The translations under genes and the position numbers were made by a program. This document shows, in pieces, positions 15,052 to 21,910 of a stretch of 24,766 nucleotides of DNA. Source of the DNA: WSXY01 sp038325105 (GTDB lineage: Bacteria; Actinomycetota; Coriobacteriia; Anaerosomatales; Anaerosomataceae); NCBI GenBank assembly GCA_038325105.1, contig JBBQIR010000031.1, forward strand, positions 1 to 24,766. The letters run 5' to 3'. The notes below the pieces were generated by a model. It worked only from the letters and a program-made list of their open reading frames with translations. It was not told the origin of the DNA and did no database searches. Each line of letters starts with the position of its first letter. Position 1 is the stretch's first letter.

Positions 15052-16146
15052 GTGGGGGCGCTCTCGGCGAACACTTCGCCTCAACGGGCGTCAGACACCA
15101 TGATTGTTCAGCTTGCCCGTATGGTGCTGCTGACGGCAGGTGCGCTCGGAGGATTCGCAGTCGCTCGACTCGCTGATTGGTCGACCCAGACGGGCCTCTC
15201 GCAGGAAATCGTCATTCTAACCCTCATCATTCTCGGGGCCTCGATGGGTTATCTTCTCGGCAGTATCCTTGGACGCGAAATCACCGCGCAGTACCGCCGC
15301 ATCGAGCAGTTGGTGCAGGAGTCGGAGACCACCGACCTCGTGCTGGGTGCGTTGGGGCTTATCTTTGGTCTCATCACGGCCTTCCTTGTGTCGTATCCTC
15401 TCAGGCTGCTTTCGCCAGCGTGGATCGCGTTTCTTGCCGTCGTGCTCGTCTACGGTACCTTCGCGTTCGGCTTCACGAAGCTCTTCCTGACGAAGCGCCG
15501 GGATGTCTCGCGTCGCTTTGGAGGACTTGTTGGAGACGGCGCGCATCAGACGTCTGAGACGACGAAGTTCCTCGACACGAGTGCCGTTATCGACGGACGC
15601 TTCGTGCACCTCAGAATCGCCGGATTCCTCGAAGGCCGGCTGGCGGTTCCGCGGTTCGTCCTCGTCGAATTGCAGACGCTGGCGGACTCCGCCGACGAGA
15701 TCAAGCGGGCTCGTGGCCGCCGCGGGCTCGATCTGCTCACGACGCTCTCCACGGGTCCGGACGCGGTCGCCGTGTTTGAGGCGGACTACCCCGAAATCCC
15801 GACCGTGGATGCCAAACTCGTTCGGCTCGCGCAGACGAGCGCCGGCGCTGTCGTGACGGTCGACCATAACCTCACGCAGGTCGCCCGCGTTGAAGGTGTT
15901 ACGGCTCTCAATGTGAACGAGCTTGCGTCGAGCATTCGGCCGCTCTTTCTGCCGGGTGACACGATGAGAATCATGGTCGTCAAGGAAGGCAGAGAGTCAG
16001 CGCAGGGTGTCGGCTACCTCGAGGACGGCACGATGGTCGTCATTGCAGATGCGAAGTCGCGGGTCGGCGAGGAGGTCGGCGTGGAGGTCACGTCGGTCCT
16101 GCAGACCTCTGCCGGTCGAATGATCTTCGCGAGGCTGGGGTCCTGA
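15052..16146 (+). CDS. YacL-type membrane protein with PIN nuclease and TRAM domains
   Basis: The start is uncertain. GTG at 15052 overlaps an eight-base match to the anti-Shine-Dalgarno (15047-15054), while ATG at 15100 begins where the family's first membrane helix does but lacks a nearby site. The outer start is used here (364 residues; 348 from the ATG). Four membrane helices occupy about residues 20-145. The PIN domain (about 170-290) shows the acidic residues of the nuclease site: FLDTSAVIDGR, VELQTLAD, TVDAKLVRLA and VVTVDHNLTQVA. A TRAM-like beta domain ends the protein (PGDTMRIMVVKEGRESAQGVGYLEDGTMVVI). Activity on RNA is inferred from the PIN fold; the biological role is unclear. 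The order disA-yacL-ispD is the same in Bacillus. The stop overlaps the ispD ATG (TGATG). Confidence 0.88.
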   Translation: MGALSANTSPQRASDTMIVQLARMVLLTAGALGGFAVARLADWSTQTGLSQEIVILTLIILGASMGYLLGSILGREITAQYRRIEQLVQESETTDLVLGALGLIFGLITAFLVSYPLRLLSPAWIAFLAVVLVYGTFAFGFTKLFLTKRRDVSRRFGGLVGDGAHQTSETTKFLDTSAVIDGRFVHLRIAGFLEGRLAVPRFVLVELQTLADSADEIKRARGRRGLDLLTTLSTGPDAVAVFEADYPEIPTVDAKLVRLAQTSAGAVVTVDHNLTQVARVEGVTALNVNELASSIRPLFLPGDTMRIMVVKEGRESAQGVGYLEDGTMVVIADAKSRVGEEVGVEVTSVLQTSAGRMIFARLGS

Positions 16147-16841
16147 TGCGTACGGCTGCAATCATCGTCGCGGGCGGCACGGGGCAGCGCTTCGGACGCG
16201 AGGGCGGAAAGCAGCTTGCCCGGCTCCTCGGCGGTTCCGTAGTCGGACGCACCTTACAGGTGTTCGAGGAGTGCGACGCTATCGACGAGGTCGTGTTGGT
16301 CGTGCACCCGGATCGTGTCGCTGAATACGCGGTCGAGGCGGCCGAGACCCTCAAAGTGGAGGGCATCATGGCGGGCGGCGACCGACGGCAGGACTCCGTC
16401 GCTGCCGGGCTTGCAGCTCTCTCGGCCGACGTCGACGTTGTCGTCGTGCACGACGGGGCGCGGCCGCTTGTGACGCCCGCCATCATCTCGGAGGCCGTCG
16501 AACATCTCGCTACGTCGGGTGCCGAGGGGGTCGTGGTCGGTCATCCGGCGTACGACACCATGAAGCGAGTGAATGGGGACGGGGCCGTGGTTGCTACCGA
16601 GGACCGGTCGATGCTCTGGGTTGCACAGACACCGCAGGTGTTCCGGGCAGCGGTGCTCCGCAGGGCATTCGCTCGGGCTGAGGAGGAAGGCTTCGTCGGA
16701 ACTGACGATGCTTCGTTCGTCGAACGGCATGGCGGCCGTGTGGTGATGTTGCTCGGACCTCGCGACAACATCAAAGTGACCGTCCCGGAGGACCTCGCAC
16801 TCGTGGAGCGGCTGCTCGAAGCTCGAGGGGAGCGTTCATGA
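16146..16841 (+). CDS. ispD: 2-C-methyl-D-erythritol 4-phosphate cytidylyltransferase
   Basis: 231 residues. The ATG overlaps the previous stop by one base. IspD transfers CMP from CTP to MEP, the third step of the non-mevalonate isoprenoid pathway. Motifs: nucleotide-binding AAIIVAGGTGQRFG followed by GGKQL, where most homologues have PKQ; then GGDRRQDSVAAGL, VVVHDGARPLV, WVAQTPQVFR, GTDDASFVER and DNIKVTVPEDL. The Gly in place of Pro before the conserved Lys-Gln is a small departure, and the catalytic Lys is kept. ispF follows with a 4-nt overlap, so the two consecutive-pathway genes are translationally coupled. Confidence 0.94.
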   Translation: MRTAAIIVAGGTGQRFGREGGKQLARLLGGSVVGRTLQVFEECDAIDEVVLVVHPDRVAEYAVEAAETLKVEGIMAGGDRRQDSVAAGLAALSADVDVVVVHDGARPLVTPAIISEAVEHLATSGAEGVVVGHPAYDTMKRVNGDGAVVATEDRSMLWVAQTPQVFRAAVLRRAFARAEEEGFVGTDDASFVERHGGRVVMLLGPRDNIKVTVPEDLALVERLLEARGERS

Positions 16842-17320
16842 GCGCGCAACGGATCGGCATTGGCTACGACGTTCATGCCTTCGTGGAGGGGCGTTCGCTC
16901 ATCCTTGGTGGTGTCGACGTCCCGCATGACAGAGGACTCCTCGGACACTCGGATGCCGATGTGCTCGTGCACGCCATCATGGACGCGATCGTCGGTGCGC
17001 TCCGCGAGGGCGACATCGGACGGCTCTTCCCGGACGACGACCCCGCGTACGCGGGCGCGGACAGCCTCGTGTTGCTGCGACGCGTTGCCGAGCTTGTCAA
17101 CGAGCGCGGCTTCGTAGTCGTGGACGTCGATAGCGTCATCGTGCTGCAGCTCCCGAAGGTCGCGCCGTTTCGCGAGCTCATGCGCAAGCGCATCGCGGAC
17201 GCGCTCGGTATCGCTTTCGATGCCGTAGGCGTGAAGGCGACGACGACCGAAGGCCTCGGCTTCGCTGGTCGCCAGGAGGGTGTCGCCGCGTATGCCGTGG
17301 CGCTGCTGGAGCGGGTGTGA
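16838..17320 (+). CDS. ispF: 2-C-methyl-D-erythritol 2,4-cyclodiphosphate synthase
   Basis: 160 residues, the usual length; the ATG overlaps the end of ispD (ATGA). IspF forms a trimer with zinc and converts CDP-ME 2-phosphate to the cyclic diphosphate MEcPP, releasing CMP. Motifs: metal ligands in IGYDVHAF and LLGHSDADVLVHAIMDAI, then the substrate loop FPDDDPAYAGADS, the conserved QLPKVAPF, and the CMP-binding KATTTEGLGFAGRQEGVAAYA near the C-terminus. The canonical set of residues is present. ispE, which acts between IspD and IspF, is not in the window. The next gene, cysE, has its own promoter region, so this unit probably ends here. Confidence 0.95.
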   Translation: MSAQRIGIGYDVHAFVEGRSLILGGVDVPHDRGLLGHSDADVLVHAIMDAIVGALREGDIGRLFPDDDPAYAGADSLVLLRRVAELVNERGFVVVDVDSVIVLQLPKVAPFRELMRKRIADALGIAFDAVGVKATTTEGLGFAGRQEGVAAYAVALLERV

Positions 17321-17354
17321 CCGAGAACAAGCGGGTACGCTTCTCGCTGTCGTG

Positions 17355-17384
17355 TTGACACTCCGGAGTTCGGAAAGAGATAGT
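17355..17384 (+). promoter_or_regulatory. Promoter of cysE-cysS with a palindrome in the spacer
   Basis: Consensus -35 TTGACA (17355-17360), an 18-bp spacer, and -10-like GATAGT (17379-17384). A perfect 10-bp palindrome ACTCCGGAGT (17360-17369) begins at the last base of the -35, a position suited to a repressor. Confidence 0.6.
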
Positions 17385-17433
17385 AAGCGGGCTTCGTGAC
17401 GCCCCCGAGGCCGCCGAGGAGGTCGAGACACAT

Positions 17434-18159
17434 ATGTTCGCACGGACCCGAGCGGACATCGCAGTTATCAAAGAGCGCGACCCGGCGTGCCCATCGACGC
17501 TGTCGGCACTCACGAACTACCCCGGATTCTGGGCCGTGTGGTGGCACCGTGTCACGCATCGGCTGCACAACGCCGGGTTCATCTGGCTTGCCCGCGCCAT
17601 CAGTCAGTCGGTCAGGCACCGAACGGGGATTGAAATCCACCCGGGAGCGGTCATTGGCGACGGCTTCTTCATCGACCACGGCATGGGCGTTGTCATCGGT
17701 GAGACCACGGTCATCGGCACATGCGTCACGATGTACCAGGGCGTGACGCTCGGCGGTACCGGCAAGGAACGCGGCAAGCGGCACCCGACGATCGAGGATA
17801 ACGTCGTCATCGGAGTCGGAGCGACGATTCTCGGCAGCATCATCATCGGTCACGGCTCCAAGGTGGGCGCAGGTGCCGTTGTCGTCCAGGAGGTGCCGGC
17901 CAGCTGCACGGTCGTCGGCATACCTGGCCGCGTCGTCGTACGGCAGGGCCAGCGCGTCGAGACGGTCGACCTGCACCACGAGGACCTGCCCGACCCGGTC
18001 ATCGACATGTTTCGCACGCTGCAGCACCGCATGGATCGGCTCGAGGGCCGACTCTTGCGCGACGAGGGTGTCGCCGACGAGACCGGCCGACCCGCTTTTC
18101 CGTCAATGACCGACGAGACCGCCGAGGAAGGACAGCCGCATGGCGATCCGCGTCCATAA
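17434..18159 (+). CDS. cysE: Serine O-acetyltransferase
   Basis: The ATG at 17434 follows GAGGAGG with about 10 nt spacing; 241 residues. A short N-terminal helical part (about 1-55, FARTRADIAVIKERDP through WHRVTHRLHNAGF) precedes a left-handed beta-helix of hexapeptide repeats (about 65-170) with signature GIEIHPGAVIGDGFFIDHGMGVVIGE in pieces, then VTLGGTGKERGKRHPTI. The enzyme acetylates L-serine with acetyl-CoA to O-acetylserine, the precursor of cysteine. It is the short, Gram-positive-type form. The C-terminal tail beyond about residue 195 (IDMFRTLQHRMDRLEGRLL, then an acidic stretch) is longer than needed for the fold; the helical part may form a coiled coil. The last 20 nt overlap cysS, coupling cysteine synthesis to its charging onto tRNA. 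Confidence 0.94.
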   Translation: MFARTRADIAVIKERDPACPSTLSALTNYPGFWAVWWHRVTHRLHNAGFIWLARAISQSVRHRTGIEIHPGAVIGDGFFIDHGMGVVIGETTVIGTCVTMYQGVTLGGTGKERGKRHPTIEDNVVIGVGATILGSIIIGHGSKVGAGAVVVQEVPASCTVVGIPGRVVVRQGQRVETVDLHHEDLPDPVIDMFRTLQHRMDRLEGRLLRDEGVADETGRPAFPSMTDETAEEGQPHGDPRP

Positions 18160-19642
18160 CACCATGACGCGCACCAAAGAGGAGTTCACGCCCCGTGAGC
18201 CCGGCAAGGTTGCGATGTACGTCTGCGGCCCCACCGTCTACAACCACATCCACATCGGCAATGCCCGGACGTTTCTCACCTTTGATGTTATCCGCCGCTA
18301 CCTCACGTGGCGCGGCTTCGAAGTGACGTTCGTCCAGAACATCACCGACGTCGACGACAAGATCATCAAGCGCGCTGCCGAGGAGGGACTGGCGCCCGCT
18401 GAGGTGGCCGACACGTACACGTACGCCTTCCGCGCGGCGATGGAGGCGCTCGGTATCGACCGCCCGACCTCGCAGCCGCTCGCGACCACCACGATTCCGC
18501 AGATGATCGACATGATCGAGCGGCTCATCACTGGGGGTCATGCATACGTCATCGACGGTGACGTGTACTTCTCGGTCCGCTCGTTCCCGGAGTACGGGAA
18601 GCTTTCTGGCCGCGACATCGATGACCTCGAGTGCGGCGCACGCGTTGAGGTTGATGACCGCAAGCAAGACCCTCTCGACTTCGCGCTCTGGAAGTCCGCG
18701 AAGCCCGGCGAGCCGCACTGGACGAGTCCGTGGGGCGAGGGCCGACCTGGCTGGCACATCGAGTGCTCGGTCATGTCAGAGGAAGAGCTTGGCCTGCCGT
18801 TCGACATCCACGGCGGAGCAAGCGACCTCATCTTCCCACACCATGAGAACGAGCTCGCGCAGTCGGAAGCGGCAACCGGAACGCAGTTCGTGAAGTACTG
18901 GCTGCACGGTGGGCTCCTGCAGGTGAACGCCGAGAAGATGAGTAAGTCACTCGGCAACTTCATGCTGCTCAAAGACGTTCTGGCGGTCTACTCCACGCCG
19001 GTCGTACGCCTGTTCATGCTGCAGACGCACTACCGAAGCCCACTCGAGTTCTCGACCGATCGGCTCGACGAGGCGAAGACTGCGTTCGAGCGCATCGAGA
19101 ATCTCGTTCGCAACCTGCAGTGGGCGCGAGACGCCCATGCGGCCGGTGTCGGCGCAGCGCCCGCGGCCCGCGACGCGCTCGCCGCAGCCCGTGACGCCAC
19201 GCGGGAGAAGTTCGTCGCCGAGATGGACGACGATTTCAACACGGCGGGCGCACTCGGCGCCGTATTCGAACTCGCGCGCGCTGCGAACACGTTCCTCGCC
19301 GACAACCAGACACAGATCGGGGATGCCGACCTCGAGCTTCTCGTCGATGCTGAAGATCGCATCGTAGAACTGCTCGGCGTGCTCGGTGTCGAAGTGAAGA
19401 TCGCGGCCGAGGCGGAACTCCCGCCGGACGTTGTCGCACTCGCCGGTCAACTCGCAGGCTATGCCGGATTCGATGCCGAGGAGGCAGTACGCGCGCTTCT
19501 CGCTGCGAGGTCGGCGGCGCGCGCTGAGCGGAACTGGACGGCTGCTGACCTCGTCCGTGACGGCCTGGCCATGCTCGGGCTCTACATCGAAGACACCGCG
19601 CAGGGCGCGCGCGTGTCCTACAGGCCGGTGAGCTCAAGATGA
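18140..19642 (+). CDS. cysS: Cysteine--tRNA ligase
   Basis: 500 residues. The ATG at 18140 lies inside the end of cysE, with GAGGAAGGA upstream. It is a class I synthetase: zinc ligand C29 in YVCGPTVYNHIHIGNAR, which also holds the HIGH-type motif (HIGN), WHIECSVMS and FPHHENELAQSEA with further zinc ligands, and KMSKS at 266-270. The C-terminal helical and anticodon-binding part (about 320-500) is standard. It attaches cysteine to tRNA-Cys using ATP. The last four bases (ATGA) are shared with rlmB. In Bacillus mrnC, encoding Mini-RNase III, sits between cysS and rlmB; it is absent here. Confidence 0.96.
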   Translation: MAIRVHNTMTRTKEEFTPREPGKVAMYVCGPTVYNHIHIGNARTFLTFDVIRRYLTWRGFEVTFVQNITDVDDKIIKRAAEEGLAPAEVADTYTYAFRAAMEALGIDRPTSQPLATTTIPQMIDMIERLITGGHAYVIDGDVYFSVRSFPEYGKLSGRDIDDLECGARVEVDDRKQDPLDFALWKSAKPGEPHWTSPWGEGRPGWHIECSVMSEEELGLPFDIHGGASDLIFPHHENELAQSEAATGTQFVKYWLHGGLLQVNAEKMSKSLGNFMLLKDVLAVYSTPVVRLFMLQTHYRSPLEFSTDRLDEAKTAFERIENLVRNLQWARDAHAAGVGAAPAARDALAAARDATREKFVAEMDDDFNTAGALGAVFELARAANTFLADNQTQIGDADLELLVDAEDRIVELLGVLGVEVKIAAEAELPPDVVALAGQLAGYAGFDAEEAVRALLAARSAARAERNWTAADLVRDGLAMLGLYIEDTAQGARVSYRPVSSR

Positions 19643-20376
19643 CCGAGCGAATCGAAGGGCGTAACGCAATCGCCGAGGCACTCCGTTCCGGGCAGCGCCT
19701 CGAGCGGGTCTTCATCGCCAAGGGTATGCGGCAGGACCCGCTCGTGGATGAGATCGTCGAACGTGCGAAACAAGCCGGGATCCCTGTGGTGCACGTGGAT
19801 CGCACCGAGCTCGATCGAGCGAGCGAGCGTGGCCACCATCAGGGTGTTGCGGCGAACATGCCCGACTTCGCGTACGCGAATCTGCGCACCGTGCTCGATG
19901 CATGCGCGGGCAAAGAGCGCAGTCTCATCATCGTTCTCGACCATGTGACCGACCCGGGGAACTTCGGCGCCGTACTCCGTTCCGCCGAGGTTGCAGGCGC
20001 CGATGCAGTGATCGTTGCCGATCGCAGGAGCGCGCCAGTCACCGCAGTCGTTCACAAGGCCGCAGCGGGGGCTACGGCGTACCTGCCGGTGGTTCGTGTC
20101 ACCAACCTCACGCAGACCCTCAAAGGGCTCTAGGAGGCCGGCTCCTGGGTAGCCGGTACGTCTGAGCGTGGCGCGACGACGCTTTGGGAGGCGCCACTCG
20201 AGGGGCGCATCGTCTTGGTGCTCGGTTCCGAGGGCTCCGGGCTCTCCCGTCTTGTTGCGGAGAATTGCGATTTCCTCGTGCAGATTCCTGTGGCAGGCAA
20301 GGTGAGCTCGCTCAACGTCGCCCAGGCGGCGACGGTGTTCGCGTTCGAGTGGGTGCGGCGCGGCACAGGAGCCTGA
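19639..20376 (+). pseudogene. rlmB: 23S rRNA 2'-O-methyltransferase RlmB (TrmH family), interrupted by an in-frame amber codon
   Basis: Read through one TAG (20131-20133, codon 165), the frame encodes 245 residues, the normal RlmB length. The first part (1-164) has the substrate-binding domain IEGRNAIAEALRSG...RGHHQGVAA and SPOUT motif 1 (LDHVTDPGNFGAVLRSAEVAGAD). The part after the stop holds motif 2 (VLGSEGSGLSRL, about 195-205) and motif 3 (IPVAGKVSSLNVAQA, about 216-230), which form the trefoil knot and SAM pocket. In E. coli RlmB the aligned segment reads LQEKNIWIVGT, so the TAG takes the place of Gln; a single base change explains it. RlmB methylates G2251 of 23S rRNA (E. coli numbering). 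The final TGA overlaps the next ATG (TGATG), and no other disruption is present. It is a recent nonsense mutation, a sequencing error or a readthrough site. As read, the 164-residue product should be inactive. Confidence 0.85.
20131..20157 (+). other. In-frame amber codon of rlmB with a stem-loop just downstream
   Basis: TAG at 20131-20133 is followed 3 nt later by a 7-bp stem, GCCGGCT (20137-20143) with AGCCGGT (20151-20157, one G-T pair), around a 7-nt loop. Stem-loops close to stop codons can aid readthrough or pyrrolysine insertion, but short GC stems are also frequent by chance in this genome. Confidence 0.5.
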
Positions 20377-20897
20377 TGGTGGAGCGCCTCATCGTCGACG
20401 GCTACAACCTGATCTTCTCTGACACGTCGTACGCGGCACTCGCGGACGAAGACCTCGACAGTGCCCGCGCGAGGCTCGTAGAAGACGTCGCCGCGTACTG
20501 TCGCGGAGAGGCGCGGGGAACGGTCGTCTTCGACGGCGGCGGTAACCCGGCATCAGACGGCACGCCGCACCACATAGCCGGAGTCCTCGTCATGTTCTCC
20601 CGAGCAGGAGAGACAGCGGACTCGGTTATCGAGGGGCTTGCCAAGCGTGCCCGCGACCGCGGGGAACGGGCGGTCGTCGTCACGTCGGACGCGGCCACGC
20701 AATGGGTGGTGATGGGCGGGAGTGTGACCCGCGTGTCTTCAGCCGAGTTCGGCGCTATCCTCCGCTCCGGGGCACAGGACTGGGAGTCCGATCTACCTCC
20801 CGCCCGCAGAAGAGGGGCCCTCCAGGAACGCATCGCGCCAGAGGTTAGGGCTGCACTCTCTCAGTGGGCGAAGGGCAAAACGGTTCAGGAATCTTAA
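20376..20897 (+). CDS. NYN-domain ribonuclease, YacP/Rae1 family
   Basis: The ATG at 20376 overlaps the full-length rlmB stop (TGATG) and gives 173 residues, matching YacP (about 170); an in-frame start at 20184 would lie wholly within rlmB. The PIN-like NYN fold begins LIVDGYNLIF, continues LVEDVAAYC, GTVVFDGGG, ADSVIEGLAKRARDRGERAVVVTSDAATQWVV, and ends with the conserved SAEF segment. Acidic residues Asp8, Asp53-region, Asp89-region and Asp106-region fit a metal-dependent nuclease site (numbering approximate). Bacillus Rae1 enters the ribosomal A site and cuts specific mRNAs; that role here is inferred from family and from the conserved rlmB-yacP-sigH order. C-terminal residues are basic (PPARRRGALQER), suited to RNA or ribosome binding. 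Confidence 0.88.
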   Translation: MVERLIVDGYNLIFSDTSYAALADEDLDSARARLVEDVAAYCRGEARGTVVFDGGGNPASDGTPHHIAGVLVMFSRAGETADSVIEGLAKRARDRGERAVVVTSDAATQWVVMGGSVTRVSSAEFGAILRSGAQDWESDLPPARRRGALQERIAPEVRAALSQWAKGKTVQES

Positions 20898-20966
20898 TAC
20901 GAGTGAAGCAAGAGCCAGATTTATGCACGGGAGATTATCAGGTTTCTTCAGGCTTTGCCGATACCG

Positions 20967-20994
20967 TTGACAGCCGTTAGGGGGATGTTATCGT
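20967..20994 (+). promoter_or_regulatory. Promoter of sigH
   Basis: Consensus -35 TTGACA (20967-20972), 16-bp spacer, -10-like TATCGT (20989-20994). This leaves a leader of about 90 nt before the sigH start. Confidence 0.55.
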
Positions 20995-21009
20995 CGCGTT
21001 GGGGCAGGT

Positions 21010-21027
21010 ATGTGTTGTTTTTCACAA
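21010..21027 (+). promoter_or_regulatory. Rex-box-like sequence in the sigH leader
   Basis: The 18 bases ATGTGTTGTTTTTCACAA match 11 of the 14 defined positions of the Rex consensus TTGTGAANNNNTTCACAA, including the whole right half TTCACAA. It lies just downstream of the predicted sigH promoter, a suitable place for roadblock repression. Confidence 0.45.
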
Positions 21028-21089
21028 ACTCGTAGGGTGAGCGCAGTTCCTCTCCTCGTTTCGGGGGAAAGTTCGGGAGGGAATACACA

Positions 21090-21737
21090 TTGCAAAGGCT
21101 AGCAGAAGCTCCGCGACGTAGACTTGGGCGTCCCGACGAACTAGCGCTGATCAGCGCGGCACAGGCTGGAGATGAGCAGGCAAGCGCCTTGCTCGTCCAC
21201 CGCTACCGCAGTTTCGTCCGGTGCAAAGCCCGCTCGTACTTCCTTGCAGGCGCGGACCGAGACGACGTAGTCCAAGAAGGCATGATTGGTCTGTTCAAGG
21301 CTATCCGCGACTACGACCCCACACGCCAGTCGAGTTTCCGTTCGTTTGCCGAACTCTGCATCACGCGGCAGCTCATCACCGCCATCAAGTCGGCAACCAG
21401 GCAGAAGCATTCTCCGCTCAATACGTACGTCTCCCTGAGCCGTTCCACGAGCATGGAGGAGGAGGGCGACCGCGTCCTCGCGGACATTCTGGCCGCGAAA
21501 GAGGTCTGCGATCCCGCTGAGATCGTCATCTCCGCGTGGGAGACCGCGAACATTCGTCAGGGATTCCTGCAGGTACTGTCGCCGTTCGAATCCGACGTGC
21601 TCCGGCTGTACGTTGAGGGCAAGTCGTATCAGGAAGTTGCAACCCACCTGGGCCGGCATGTGAAGTCGGTGGACAACGCGCTTCAGCGGATCAAGCGCAA
21701 GATCGAGTTCCAGATCGAGCGCTGCAGGGCCTGCTGA
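21090..21737 (+). CDS. sigH: RNA polymerase sigma factor, SigH (Spo0H) family
   Basis: A TTG start at 21090 follows GGGAGG with 9 nt spacing, giving 215 residues (Bacillus SigH is 218). Sigma region 2 is clear: LVHRYRSFVRCKARSYFLAGADRDDVVQEGMIGLFKAIRDYD, read in pieces, followed by SFRSFAELCITRQLITAIKSATRQKHSPLN, which is almost diagnostic for SigH. Region 4 (about 160-205) has the helix-turn-helix LRLYVEGKSYQEVATHLGRHVKSVDNALQRIKRK. In Bacillus this factor runs transition-phase and early sporulation genes; in a probable actinobacterium the regulon is unknown. Its place after yacP matches Bacillus, but rpmG-secE-nusG do not follow; instead there is tRNA-Thr. The promoter region holds a consensus -35 and a Rex-box-like site, suggesting redox control. 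Confidence 0.92.
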   Translation: MQRLAEAPRRRLGRPDELALISAAQAGDEQASALLVHRYRSFVRCKARSYFLAGADRDDVVQEGMIGLFKAIRDYDPTRQSSFRSFAELCITRQLITAIKSATRQKHSPLNTYVSLSRSTSMEEEGDRVLADILAAKEVCDPAEIVISAWETANIRQGFLQVLSPFESDVLRLYVEGKSYQEVATHLGRHVKSVDNALQRIKRKIEFQIERCRAC

Positions 21738-21751
21738 CCTTCGTTCGAGTG

Positions 21752-21780
21752 TTGGCTGTTGGCGCATGCCGGTCTACAAT
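21752..21780 (+). promoter_or_regulatory. Promoter of tRNA-Thr
   Basis: -35 TTGGCT (21752-21757), 17-bp spacer, -10 TACAAT (21775-21780), with the tRNA starting 12 nt later. Confidence 0.7.
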
Positions 21781-21791
21781 AGGCAGGCTTC

Positions 21792-21866
21792 GCCGACGTA
21801 GCTCAACGGTAGAGCAATCGCCTTGTAAGCGATAGGTTGTGGGTTCAATTCCCTCCGTCGGCTCCA
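21792..21866 (+). tRNA. tRNA-Thr (anticodon TGT)
   Basis: 75 nt: acceptor stem GCCGACG (21792-21798) pairs with CGTCGGC (21856-21862), discriminator T, encoded CCA (21864-21866). Anticodon stem ATCGC/GCGAT (21817-21821 with 21829-21833) encloses CTTGTAA, giving anticodon TGT (21824-21826), reading threonine ACA and wobble codons. The T arm GTGGGTTCAATTCCCTC is normal. It has its own promoter and a strong terminator. Confidence 0.96.
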
Positions 21867-21875
21867 GTCACAGAT

Positions 21876-21906
21876 AAGCCCGGACCATCACGCGGTCCGG
21901 GCTTTT
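21876..21906 (+). terminator. Rho-independent terminator after tRNA-Thr, probably bidirectional
   Basis: Perfect 11-bp stem AAGCCCGGACC/GGTCCGGGCTT (21876-21886 with 21894-21904), a 7-nt loop and TTTT (21903-21906). It lies between tRNA-Thr and the convergent cyclase gene; the stem's leading AA gives a short T run on the other strand as well. Confidence 0.85.
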
Positions 21907-21910
21907 GCGT

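Noticed and set aside
17321..17433. T-box or SAM/cysteine riboswitch before cysE-cysS
   Set aside because: The leader is too short and no T-box sequence or specifier stem is visible. No riboswitch was seen before lysS, mtnP or the SAM hydrolase either.
20131..20133. General recoding of TAG as a sense codon
   Set aside because: At least nine genes in the window (cytochrome, 81-aa gene, mtnP, M50 protease, rex, tatA, greA, lysS, clpC) end at a TAG at the expected protein length.
20184..20375. Longer start for the NYN gene from 20184
   Set aside because: It lies within the intact second part of rlmB in another frame; the YacP family starts at LIVDGYN, right after ATG 20376.
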